Of a DNA stretch of 64,000 nt, positions 1 through 10,747 are shown in pieces. Within the stretch, counting starts at the first letter, position 1. The number at the start of each line of letters is the position of its first letter. Location: assembly GCA_018340805.1 (NCBI GenBank), contig JACMZG010001913.1, forward strand, positions 3,161,963 to 3,225,962, read 5' to 3'. The notes under the pieces were generated by a model, which was not told the origin of the DNA, did not search any database, and was given only the letters and a program-made list of their open reading frames with translations. The translations under genes were made by a program, and so were the position numbers. Origin of the DNA: Microvelia longipes. Its lineage: Eukaryota; Arthropoda; Insecta; Hemiptera; Veliidae.

Positions 1-54
1 TAGTGATTCACAGATTTTTTTCCTTTCCGCCTTATAATGTTAAAAAATCATGAA

Positions 55-56
<2 letters not shown>

Positions 57-126
<70 letters not shown>

Positions 127-127
127 C
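57..127. repeat. (TA)n microsatellite
   Basis: Nearly pure TA dinucleotide repeat at the left end of the window. The bases on both sides (TTCATGATTTTTT / AAAAATCATGAA) are complementary, so the tract sits in the loop of a short palindrome. Confidence 0.95.
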
Positions 128-379
128 ACGTTCATGATTTTTTCCGAACGCTTTTTTCGACCTGAATGAAAATTAGTTCAAAATAATGTCTCGAAGCCTA
201 TTAATTATGAAATAATTATGACTTATGACGTCATTATTCTACAATAATGACTTTAAAAATTTTGTTGATAGTAGTTAAATATTAATGAAGTTGATTAATT
301 TAATTTCTATTTAGTTCGTAAATTATTAAATATTGTATATTTCTACAAGTATTATTCAATATTTACTTTTGTCTCATTT

Positions 380-1068
380 ATATAGTAGGTATATAGGAAA
401 AGTATTGTGTTTGCAGAAAAATCCAAAACCGGGATGAAAGTGGAATTATGCGTTTTAGGTGTTTTTAAGGCCTCCTGAGTGGTTTTCGCAAAGTTGTCTG
501 TCTGTATGTGTGTGTGTGTAATCATAGCGCCCTGTGTATTTATGCTAGAGAGTTGAATTGTTGAATTCTGATTTTGTACCAAAATCACGGAAAAATGATG
601 CGATCCGATTGAAATTTGACACACATGTAGCCATGTATAAGACTAACATGTGGGCTAATTTTTATCTCAATATAAGCATTAGTTCAATTTTTATCGAATG
701 ATTTGTGTACGTTTTTTTAAATGTAAAAAATCAGAAAATGTTTCATTTGAGTTGAAATGTTGTCCTAATGAACCCCTTGACGTAATAAATAAGTGTACTA
801 AGTTTTTTTTTATAATACAACAAGTCTATCAATGATTATTGGTGGATCATAAAAGTTAAGCAGCATTGAGCGTGTTCAGTCCTTGGATAAATGACCACTG
901 GGAATGATACGAATGTATTTACTATGCGAGTCGTCCGAAGACGTGTTTCAGTATAAATTTAACGACTTGTATTTTTGAGTACGAGCGAAGCGAGTCCGAA
1001 GCTAGAAGGATGAGCGTAGCGAATCCGATGTAATGAGAAAAAGTTCCGAGGTACCCCGTACCCTATTT
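380..1068 (+). mobile_element. dispersed composite repeat ending in a 5S-like segment
   Basis: This unit begins near TATAGGAAAAGTATTGTG, passes TTTTCGCAAAGTTGTCTGTC, and ends with a 5S-rRNA-like block (855-905) plus a GAGCGAAGCGAGTCCGAA / GAGGTACCCCGTACCC tail. A second unit with the same order lies at 40081-40905, and head-only copies lie near 6640-6840 and, inverted, at 36100-36235. The shared order of parts shows one mobile family; no protein is encoded. Confidence 0.7.
855..905 (+). repeat. 5S rRNA-derived segment (SINE3-like)
   Basis: GTTAAGCAGCATTGAGCGTG followed by TTCAGTCCTTGGATAAATGA follows the internal control region of 5S rRNA (box A, intermediate element, box C) with a few changes. 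It is not a full 5S gene. Four more copies occur at 27601, 40694, 41882 and 57241. Confidence 0.75.
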
Positions 1069-1584
1069 TTTTATTTAATATGACGCTTACTAACTAAAAA
1101 TGCGCAACGAACTATTTTTTGCATGTTTTGCACTATTTAATCTTTTTTAAAGTATAATACTTACTTTATGTATAATAATCAAAATAATATTGAATAATTA
1201 CAAACGTAATAAGCAACATTTTAAAAAAAAATATGTTTACTCAGCTGTTTTAAATTGAAAGGTGGCAGTGTTGATTCAATTGATGAAATAATATCTAAAT
1301 ATAGACTAACGATGCTGTTTAGTGGAGGAACCGGGTCTAACTGACTGACCTGCTATCTGTCGGTTAGATGGACAACTCATTCCCCCCTACCATAGTTATC
1401 CCTTCCAGATCGCATTATTAATTCTTATTCGTGATTATTATTTTTGACCTTCGTTTTATTGATTCCTTTTCTTCCTCGTTTTTGTGAAGGATGTAAAGTG
1501 CTGCTACTGCTTGGGACGAAGCGATTGGGCCCACGGCTGTGGGTCGGGGCTAGCCTAAAGGGGACTAGCCCCTACGATCCTAGG

Positions 1585-1769
1585 GATATATACTAGAGGG
1601 GGCATAGCCTATCTCAATACATTAGGAGTCCTGAAACGTCATTTTGAGGCTCCCTGGGGCTCTGTGTGAAGCCTCTTCTAAGAGTGAGTTAAGGTTATAT
1701 TGCATCAATTGTTTTCGGCTTCCTGCACATTGTTTGTGTTTTGATTTCTATTTTTAGCGTTCTACTATA
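1585..1769. repeat. dispersed repeat, family A (GGGGCATAGCCTATCTC), truncated
   Basis: This contains GGCATAGCCTATCTCAATAC, GAGTTAAGGTTAT and TTTTCGGCTTCCTGCACATT, found again at 9390-9568, 11635-12055, 49790-50075, 62345-62590 and twice after 63220. The copy stops where the satellite-bearing element begins at 1770. No coding capacity. Confidence 0.65.
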
Positions 1770-3702
1770 CTAGTAAGGCGTTGCATCCAGAACTCACGTC
1801 AAAAGAATACATCAAATAAAAGTATTTATTTAAAGCGAGCGAAGAGAGTCTATTACCCTTCGCTCCCTAGCGAATAGGGAAACATTCGCACGCTATACTA
1901 TCCTAAAGTATAAACTCAAAAAAGCTCGCTTCGCTTGCTGGTTTAGGTATCTTTAACATTTTGCATAGTAAAAGGGGCTCGCATCGCTCGCTACATTACG
2001 TATCTTTATAATTTAACATAGTTAAAAGACTCACATTGCTCGCTAGATTGCGTATAATAATAATAATGTAAAAAAGGCTCGCTTCGCTTAATAAAGTGTG
2101 CATGTTTTAAAAGTAAAACATTAAAACAGCTTGCTTCGCTGGCTAGATTACGTATGTTTAAAATTTTACTTGTAAATAAGGTTCGCTTCGCGCGCTAGTG
2201 TCATGATTATAATATAAGATGATTAAAAGGACTCGCTTCGCTCGCTAGATTGCTTATATTTATAATAATACATAGAAAAAAGGCTTACTTCGCTCGCTAG
2301 AGTGTGCATGTTTATAACAATAGACGGTAAAAAAGGGCTCGCTTCGCTCGCTAGATAACGTATGTTTAAATTTTTAAATAAAACATAAGGCTCGCTTCGC
2401 TCACTAGATTGCGTATATTTATAATTATATGTAGTGAAAAAAGCTCACTTAACTCACTAGGTGGTGCATATTTATAATAATAAACAGTAAAAAGTGCTCG
2501 CTTCGCTCGCTAAAGTGTGCATGTTAAAAATATAAGACATTAAAAAAGGCTCGCTTCACTCGCAAAATTACGTATTTTATGTGTAAAAAAGGTTCGGTTC
2601 GCTCGCTAGATTGCGCATATTTAAAATAATGCATAGCAAAAAAGGCTTGCTTCGCTCGCTAGTGTGTGCATGTTTATAATAATACATAATAAAAAAAAGG
2701 CTCGCTACGCTCGCTAGATTGCGTTTATATATAATAATGTATAGCAAAATAGGCCCGCTTCGCTCGCTAGAGTGTGTTTGTTTATAATAATAGACGGTAA
2801 AAAAGGGCTCGCTTCGCTCGCTAGATAACGTATATTTTAAATAGTAAAAAATGCTCGCTTTGCTTGCTAGATTGCGCATATTTATAACAATGCGTAGTAA
2901 AAAAAGCTCACTACGCTCACTAGATTGTGCATATTTATAGTAGTAAACAGAAAAAAGGGCTCGCTTCGCTCGCTAGATTGCGTATATTTTTAGCAATACG
3001 TAGTAGAAACTACACTACTTTTTCATACGATATACAACACGATTTTTTTGCTCAAAATTATTTTTTTTTGGTCCGCTATATTTGCCGGCATTTTAAAAAT
3101 ATTTTTTCGGAATATTACCAAAAACTATACAGCTTTGACACATAGTCAATTTTATGTGTACAAGTATCTAAAGTTTATTACAATTGATCATTCTCATGTA
3201 AATGCTTATAACATTTGTAAAAACTAATTTTTATATACAATTATGGCCGCCATGTTTAATTTATCGAAATTTAGTATATACCATGTTTTGTTCTACTACT
3301 CAATTGCTTTTTTACGATATATTACTCGAGTTATTCCTTTTAAGTTAATTTTTTTGAGTTCATTATTTTTGCCGCCATTTTTAAATTTTGTAAACAATTT
3401 TTAAATTTTGACTATGAAACATATATTTTCTTTTTCTAATCTTTAAGAGCTTAAAAAAGATATGCAATACGATTTCTTCGCTTAAAATTGTTTTATCCAA
3501 TCTGCCATATTGGCTGCCATTTTGAAAATATTTTTCGGAATATATTTATACCAAAAACTATACAGCTCTAACACATAGTTAATTTTACGTGTATACAAAA
3601 TTTTATTAAAATCGGTCAATTTTTACGGCAGTTATCGCGACTCGTACAAACAAACATATGCACCGTAGGAATCTTCTGTAATGTAAGAACTCACTTACGT
3701 TT
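1770..3702 (-). mobile_element. satellite-bearing HINE/Helitron-like element, reverse copy
   Basis: Read on the minus strand, the element starts AACGTAAGTGAGTTCTTAC and holds one unit of an ATGGCGGC-rich ~425-bp repeat. About 20 copies of a ~58-bp unit with core GGCTCGCTTCGCTCGCTAG (as written on +) follow. It ends in a small hairpin (ATGC-AAC-GCC) and CTAG. The same plan, larger, is present on the + strand at 16281-20231. Non-coding; assignment to Helentron-associated elements is by structure only. Confidence 0.55.
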
Positions 3703-4090
3703 GTTTTGGACTGCTTGAGGGCGATAAACGAATTCTAATCTGGACATTGAGAACGCTCTTGCGTCCGCAAGTTAGTCCTTAATGCTTGTTCTGAACGCCC
3801 TGGGCTTGGTAAACGAATTCTGAACTGGATGTTATTAACAGTCTGGCGTCATTATACGAATCCATATCTGTATATGCTGAAGCATTGGTGCTTTTAAATT
3901 AAATCTGATCTGGATGTTGAACACTTATTGGAATCAGCAGTGGAAATCCTAATTTGAATGTTTAAGTCACAATCGAAGTCTGATCTGAATTCAAATGCTC
4001 TGGTGTCAATAAACGTATTCTCAACAAATCCTATGTCAGTCTTATGACATTCTGACTGTACGATATTTTACTTACGTTTCTTTCTGTTCT
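3703..4090. other. intron end with diverged ~100-bp imperfect repeats
   Basis: Phrases such as AAACGAATTCTGAACTGGAT and TCTGATCTGGATGTTG recur at loose spacing. I see no gene and no exon of UBR3 here. Confidence 0.4.
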
Positions 4091-4097
4091 GTTTCAG

Positions 4098-4279
4098 GTG
4101 ACATTCTATGAAATATTGAACGGACTTTGGGTGAGGAACGGGTTGCAGATCAAAGGACAAGCCATGACCTACATACAGTGCAATTTCTGTAACTCCATGG
4201 TGGATGCTGATCTGTATTTACTCCAAGTCTGTGCTACCATCCTACCTCCGCAGACGTTCGTACAGACAGTGCTATATAG
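4098..4279 (+). CDS. UBR3: UBR3 internal coding exon (first one visible)
   Basis: The exon follows a polypyrimidine-AG acceptor and ends at AG/GTGAAT; it starts in phase 0 and leaves two bases (AG) for the next exon. The translation includes YEILNGLWVRNGLQIKGQAM and a CNFCNSMVDADLYLLQVC segment, which I recognise as the conserved middle of UBR3, a large E3 ubiquitin ligase of the UBR family. The N-terminal UBR-box part must lie upstream of the window; I see no earlier exon in 1-4097. UBR3 is known from fly and mammalian work to ubiquitinate regulators such as DIAP1 and APE1. Family call from memory of the protein, not from a search. Confidence 0.93.
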
Positions 4280-4534
4280 GTGAATTATTGTTTTTATTCT
4301 TCTCTTCTCTTATATATCATTGCCCATTAATTAAATAAATAAACCATTTATTTGCACTTATACATGATAACACGATTAAACATACAAAGATAAGTAAAAT
4401 TTTGTGCAAAGTCGGTGCTAAGCCGTGGTGCCCTAAGTAGGAAAAATCGGTTGATACAGGTTTTATTTTTTTTTTTGCCCATTAATTATTAAACACAAAA
4501 AAATACAAATAATTAACTGAACAATATCTGCCTC

Positions 4535-4625
4535 CGTAGCCGTGGTCGTATAGTACTGGACTTCGGCACCGGAAGTCCAGGGTTCACATGTCCACTATTC
4601 ATGTTTTGCAAAACTCGGTAGTATC
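4535..4625 (+). repeat. tRNA-like head fused to a hammerhead-repeat fragment
   Basis: GCCGTGGTCGTATAGTACTG followed by GACTTCGG and GTCCAGGGTTCACATGTCC resembles tRNA-His in its D-arm (GTCGTATAGT) and a weak B box, so it is likely a tRNA-derived SINE head or tRNA pseudogene. It runs straight into ACTATTCATGTTTTGCAAAA followed by CTCGGTAGTATC, which is the 3' part of the 317-bp repeat at 10226-10915, then an A run. Confidence 0.5.
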
Positions 4626-5027
4626 AAAAAAAAACAATAAGAAATATTACAACAAATCAACAGCCAATTGCTATAAAAATATTAAGAGCAAAAGCAGGCT
4701 CCTTCAATATAGAGTATTTAAAAGTGGAGGGACTTGTTGTCAATTCATTTCGTTGATTGAATCCACAGTTTAATAAAATAGGAAATAAACTATCAGCTTA
4801 AAGATAGCTGATAGCTATAAGCTTGTCTGTGTTTAAAGCCTGAAGATGTCAACAATGTTTGATGAAATATATAGCTAATTAATTTTTATTTTTTGTTTTC
4901 CTATAGAACTTTAAGCTGATAGTTTATTTCCTATTTTATTAAATGTGGGAGTTCTATACAATTAAAAGTGCTACTAAAGAGAGATCCACAGCTCAATTTA
5001 TTTAATATTTCTGTATTAAATTTGCAG

Positions 5028-5182
5028 GTTCCATGTGATGGATTGGTTAAGTTTTTCAAATACTAGTCAAGATATGGGTAACACAGGTAGTCACTTGGAA
5101 GGTACCACAGATACAGATCCCCCCATGTTGGAGAGTTGCCTTACCTTCCTTGCTTCTATTATTTCTTTACGTACTAATCTAG
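5028..5182 (+). CDS. UBR3: UBR3 exon
   Basis: The acceptor is TTTGCAG and the donor is CTAG/GTAAGT. The first base completes the Arg codon split with the previous exon. The reading continues FHVMDWLSFSN, then a low-complexity Asp/Thr-rich loop, then LESCLTFLASIISLRTNLG. The last segment is a hydrophobic helix of the armadillo-like region of UBR3. The exon leaves one base (phase 1), which joins in frame to the exon at 6112. Confidence 0.92.
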
Positions 5183-5529
5183 GTAAGTTTGTTGACAGCG
5201 CTAGATTATAATACGATACACAGCTGAGATCAGTTGACAGCGTGGGAAAATAATGCAAAAGAACCAATGACGTTAGTACTAGATGTTTAGCCACGCCATC
5301 AATTTCAAATCTGGCCAACCATATTGATTCCTCAACTCTATTTTCCCGTGCTGTAATTGATATTTACTATAGCTGTGTGTCGTTTTATAGTAAAACAATG
5401 ACCTACATGTTGTATTTTATCTATTTCTTATTAAGGGAAATATTCGTTTTAGATTTTATATGAATAGCAAATTTAGATAAACTTAGAGCGTAACCTGGGA
5501 TGCGAACTAGACGACCATTACAGTGTCAA

Positions 5530-5655
5530 AGGCCTTATAAATACTGATGTTTTAGTGACCTCAACCACACAGTTCCTATAAATACTGATGTTTTAGTGAC
5601 CTTAACCACACTGGTCTTATAAATACTGATGTTTTAGTGACCTTAACCACAAAGT
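5530..5655. repeat. minisatellite, ~41-bp unit, three copies
   Basis: ATAAATACTGATGTTTTAGT followed by GACC(T/C)(T/C)AACCACA is repeated three times in the UBR3 intron. Confidence 0.9.
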
Positions 5656-5815
5656 TAAAATTAGCTAGAAGAAATATTATAATTATAGTATTGGTAAAAT
5701 AATTAGAGTGAATAAAAATCAGGTATAGGGTACCTTGAAACCTTTCCTCTCTTTGCATATCAGAAGATATCGTATTTATTCCTTACTGTATTTTATCGTA
5801 TTTAGTGCGCTGTTT

Positions 5816-5973
5816 AGTGCTTACTGGGTATGAAGCATATGTGTTTAGTGCTTACTGGGTATGAAGCATATGTGTTTAGTGCTTACTGGGTATGAAGCAT
5901 ATGTGTTTAGTGCTTACTGGGAATGAAGCATATGTGTTTAGTGCTTACTGGGAATGAAGCATATGTGTTTAGT
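5816..5973. repeat. minisatellite, 31-bp unit, five copies
   Basis: TGTTTAGTGCTTACTGGGTA followed by TGAAGCATATG repeats five times with almost no change. Confidence 0.95.
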
Positions 5974-6111
5974 GCCTGAAGACAAGCAAAGCGACTCTGA
6001 GAGGAAGTTTAGCAAGTCCAATAGGGTGAGGAATAGCTCTTAGATAACCATATCGATTTTTTTTATCTTATGTTTTGATTTTAATTATACTTAAATTTGA
6101 TTGATATCCAG

Positions 6112-6424
6112 GAGGAGACAGTAGTAAGCTTAGTGAGTTGGAGCTAGTTACTTTGCTGTGTATGGGAGACAAGACTCACTCGCAGCTCATGGAATTAATG
6201 CCTGAGCGTTGTGGTACTGCATCTGCCTCTCGGGACTTTGAGTCCATCCTGTCTCGTGTTGCTGACTATAGGGCTCCCAACCTAGAGGCATCGGGGGCTA
6301 TGCAGCAAGGCATGTATTCGCCCCGTCCTCACGTCTGGTTACAGCTGTACGACCCCATACACGTTCTTCTCAGAGCTGTCCATAGGAGAGACTTCCAGTC
6401 TTCCCTGGATAGATACAATCAATT
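6112..6424 (+). CDS. UBR3: UBR3 exon
   Basis: The acceptor is ATATCCAG and the donor is AATT/GTAAGT. The exon encodes about 104 residues, including LSELELVTLLCMGDKTHSQL, SILSRVADYRAP and the strongly conserved MQQGMYSPRPHVWLQLYDP followed by HVLLRAVHRRDFQSSLDRY. This GMY-P-VW-FDP block is a hallmark shared with the yeast and animal UBR1-3 middle region. It enters in phase 1 and leaves in phase 2. It is the longest exon found here. Confidence 0.94.
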
Positions 6425-6490
6425 GTAAGTAAATTTATTTTGTGCTAAGAGTTTGTTTGTTTTAAGGGTCTCCCACCAAGGACATACAGT

Positions 6491-6612
6491 CCTAGGATAA
6501 TACTAATATAGAAGGAACATAGGCCTCTGAGCACAATGGAATTCCACTGATAACACAAAAGCAGCTCATATAGGTTCACTAGTGATCTTAAGTAGGAGAA
6601 CCTCCATAAAAA
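6491..6612. mobile_element. MITE fragment, family C (CCTTAGAATAATACT end)
   Basis: CCTAGGATAATACTAATATA, then ACTGATAACAC and GATCTTAAGTAGGAGAACC, match one end of the TIR elements at 36477-37413 and 49242-49758. Confidence 0.6.
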
Positions 6613-6775
6613 ACCTGTTTTACTTTTCCTCATTTATTCCATAGTTATATAGGAAAAGTGTTGTGTTTGCAAATAAAATCCAAAACTGAGATAACACCAA
6701 ATTTTAGGTCTTCTTAAGACCTGAGTCTTAAGAAGTCTACTTCTTGAGTAGTTTTCTTAAAGTTGTTTGTCTGTA

Positions 6776-7558
<783 letters not shown>

Positions 7559-7589
7559 GTGTTTATACTTTTAGTATTTTCCTTTTTCA

Positions 7590-7623
7590 TTTGTAAGTAT
7601 ATATATAATATATATATATATAT

Positions 7624-7712
<89 letters not shown>
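7590..7712. repeat. (TA)n microsatellite
   Basis: Long TA tract with a short TGTA end. Confidence 0.95.
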
Positions 7713-8046
7713 CAATATTTTTTGTGTCCTAGACATTTCTATGGGGCCCAATAACTTTCGAACGCTCTCTTGGATTGAAATGAAAATTGTAAATGTCCCA
7801 AACCCTATTTTTTATGAAATATATGTGACGTAATAAATCCAAAAAATGACCCCACGAACATTTCAAGAAACATAAATCTTAATATAGCGTTGAGATTAGG
7901 CTGACATTTTTTAAACATACACTACTATGTATGGTTCACAAACATACAAAGTTTCATTGTATTATCAGTATTAGTTCTGGTTTTATTGATTGACATATAT
8001 ATGTCAAACAAAACATTATGTCATTAATTGATATAATGTAAACAAA

Positions 8047-8502
8047 TCATGTATTTTTACTAATACATTTGAAAATTTGCTTGTATCGTGGCCGTGTGCC
8101 ACTTATATAAACAAGTAATATGAGGAATTTATAAAGTACAACAAACATGTGGCTGCGAAGCGTCCACAGGGAGGTGTGTAGCCCCCCCCCCTCCCAGTGC
8201 TGCTGCAAGAAGTGCTGAGGGGACCTCATCTTGTTTTTTAATAATGTGCATAATGAAGATTTCGGTCTTCTGGTGGTGATCGCGTCAATGAAGATGAAGA
8301 ATTTAGTTTCGCTTCCACTGTGGGAGGCATCTTGAGAGATGTAGGACATCATAGAATGCTCTACAAAACTGAACTGAAGATGGAGGCCCTTTTCATACCT
8401 GTCTCTGACCTTGTCTTCGAAGACAAAGATTATAGCCATGAAAAGGGATAGCAGGGTTCGACGGTCCAGTATGACGTAATCCACTTGGAGTGGATTACGC
8501 AC
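8047..8502 (-). pseudogene. mobile-element debris with a GAAAC-type ribozyme-like motif
   Basis: The minus strand has an open stretch of 151 codons (SQDASHSGSETKFFIFIDAI, then MRSPQHFLQQHWEGGG). I take it for repeat-derived sequence rather than a host gene, because related sequence recurs at 15370-15500 and 41465-41590. On the minus strand, 8304-8336 reads CTCAAGATGCC...GGAAGCGAAACTA, a degraded relative of the GAAGATG...CGAAACGTC motif described at 15423. Confidence 0.4.
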
Positions 8503-8639
8503 TAATGTGCATAATATTTATTTAATGCAATTTTGACCAATTATAATTCTATTACTCTATGTAAAGCTAAAGGAATGAAGTAGATTTATTTATGTATTAA
8601 TATCGAGTGTAATAAAGTTGTATTCTGTATTGTTTGTAG

Positions 8640-8898
8640 TCTTGTGTCGAGTGGTCGCTTGTCAGGTGGTTCATCTGCGTGGCCTCCATACAGAGAACCA
8701 GGACCTGTCCACTCTGCGTACTCGGACCCACGACGCATTCTCAAGTCCAAGGTGTTTCACAGTGTAGCCTGGATAGTTCTCTACAAAGCCCTCACTCAGC
8801 ATACGGTGACCGAGCATATTATATCTCTAGTTGTTTACCTTCTTGAGATGGCCGTACAGATAACGCTCCAGGACAGTGAACCTGAAAATAAATCACAG
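8640..8898 (+). CDS. UBR3: UBR3 exon
   Basis: The acceptor is TTTGTAG and the donor is CACAG/GTATTT. The translation runs from a Gly/Ser-rich linker through SAWPPYREPGPVH to KVFHSVAWIVLYKALTQHTV and EHIISLVVYLLEMAVQ, the helical repeat region of UBR3, and ends in an acidic stretch. The entry codon is completed by one base from the previous exon, and the exit is in phase 0. The preceding intron (6425-8639) is dominated by TA/TG microsatellites, a palindrome and mobile-element debris. Confidence 0.93.
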
Positions 8899-9389
8899 GT
8901 ATTTAAAAAAATAGATTCTTACACTTGCTTACCCTTCTTAACGAAAATACTCTATTTGGATTTGGGTAATAGTTAGGATAAAAACACTGGGTAAATTTGA
9001 ACTCCCACTAATCTACTTACTGAGTGTAAAGACCATTGTTGAAGGTCTAGGACCATGTCTTGCTTTTATTTGTTAGCATTTGAAATGTTGCACCAATTGT
9101 ATTGTATAGTTATATTCTACGAAAAAGATTTGTTCGGCTTGTTACTCCAGTGTACACCAGAGTAACCCAGGGCAAGATCTATGTTCAGACACGTCCTTGA
9201 GTCTACTCCAAACTGCACTACACTATGTTTTGTAACTAATCTCAGGCTAGAGGAATTTGACTCTAAACCACACTTTATACTCCTCCTAAAAGACTAAGTA
9301 GAGTAAAATAAAGTTCTGGAGGAAAATCACTTTTATCACATGTGATAACAATTTATGAGTTATCAATGTATTTTAACCATAGAAATACA

Positions 9390-9568
9390 TTACAAGAGGG
9401 GCCCGGTTGAGTTTTGAAACATAGAAAAAGTAACCTGAGCACCATCGACTATCAATATAATAAAATAAACAGAACAAAAATACAGACTCTTACATAGTAG
9501 AACGTTTAAAATACAAATCTAAACACAAAAAATATGCGGGAAGCCGAAAACAATTGATGCAATATGCC
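9390..9568. repeat. dispersed repeat, family A
   Basis: GGCCCGGTTGAGTTTTGAAA, AAAAAGTAACCTGAGCACC and CGGGAAGCCGAAAACAATTG are shared with the copies at 11760, 49800 and 63660. Its right edge abuts the TTA target site of the Harbinger-like element. Confidence 0.6.
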
Positions 9569-10389
9569 TTAAGGCCCGTCTACAATCTTAAGTTAAGTTA
9601 TGAAGAATCGAAGAAGTGAAGAATTCCTCAGGAAGAATCGAAGAAGTGAAGAATTTCTCACTTAGAACAAACTATTTTGAAATTCCCGCTCTTTAGACTT
9701 AAGAGATCCATAAAGACGTCTACAACCTCTGAGTTGTTAAGTCAAGTTTACACATATAGCTGTATTTAGACTACTTCTCTTCCTACCGTCTACATACATT
9801 TTATTTATTTATTTATTGTAACAACGAGCAGAGCTCAATAACAATTTTAATACAATTTAAATAAACATAAACTACTAATAAACTAAATAATAAACTACTT
9901 TTCTTTCTACCATCAACACACATTTTATTTATTTATTTATTGTAACAACGAGCAGAGCTCAATAACAATTTTAATACAATTTAAATAAACATAAACTACT
10001 AATAAACTAAATAATAAACTACTTTTCTTTCTACCATCAACACACATTTTATTTATTTATTTATGGTAACAACGAGCAGAGCTCAATAACAATTTTAATA
10101 CAATTTAAATAAACATTGCTTTTTTAATGGTCTTTCCTTCCATTTTTTAAAGACTTTTTGCAAATATTTTGTTACTTTACTTCTAAAATCGACCGTGTTT
10201 TATTTATTTTAATTAATAAATAATACAATTATATTGTGTCAACTATTCATGTGTTGCAAAACTCGGTAGTATCAAATGATATATGTTTTGCTTGCCATGC
10301 ATGATGGCGGTAAGAGAGCACCGCTCGTCTCTGGTAAGTACTTCACATTATATTCTTCGGAATTAATTGAAGGTCAGAGTGAGTTCAGG

Positions 10390-10430
10390 CTCTGTCGGCG
10401 CCCTGATGAGTTAGACGTAACGAAACAGAG
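10390..10430 (+). ncRNA. hammerhead ribozyme core, copy 1
   Basis: CTCTGTC (stem III 5' strand plus cleavage triplet GTC, 10390-10396) is followed by GGCGCC and then CTGATGAG (10403-10410). Stem II GTTA-GACG-TAAC and GAAAC come next, and ACAGAG pairs with CTCTGT for six base pairs. All core residues (CUGAUGA, GAA, A15.1-U16.1, C17) are present. The segment joining the cleavage site to CUGAUGA is only the palindrome GGCGCC, too short for a normal stem-loop I. Activity may therefore need two copies pairing through this palindrome. Confidence 0.7.
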
Positions 10431-10706
10431 TGGGACATGACATTATGTCGAGCCATCAAATGATGACGAATGTCGAATGATGGAACAGTTCCCAGATGTA
10501 GCATTGCATTTTGCTTGTTACATTTCCTAGGTGTCTCTCGCACAATTATATTGTGTCAACTATTCATGTGTTGCAAAACTCGGTAGTATCAAATGATATA
10601 TGTTTTGCTTGCCATGCATGATGGCGGTAAGAGAGCACCGCTCGTCTCTGGTAAGTACTTCACATTATATTCTTCGGAATTAATTGAAGGTCAGAGTGAG
10701 TTCAGG

Positions 10707-10747
10707 CTCTGTCGGCGCCCTGATGAGTTAGACGTAACGAAACAGAG
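10707..10747 (+). ncRNA. hammerhead ribozyme core, copy 2
   Basis: This is identical in sequence to the first core: CTCTGTC, GGCGCC, CTGATGAG, TTA-GACG-TAA, CGAAACAGAG. It is exactly one repeat length downstream, so a transcript across both could self-cleave to a 317-nt monomer if the fold is active. Confidence 0.7.

Noticed and set aside
855..905. 5S rRNA gene
   Set aside because: Only the internal promoter region is conserved; both ends of 5S are missing and copies are dispersed with a common non-5S tail.
1830..3010. CRISPR-like regular array of repeats and spacers
   Set aside because: Units are ~58-bp satellite copies with related, not unique, spacers in a eukaryotic intron or intergenic context; there are no cas genes.
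2577..3145. Reading frames with repeated SERSEP / LASEASLF words
   Set aside because: They derive from the GCTCGCTTCGCTCGC satellite; the + array near 19313 gives the same words.
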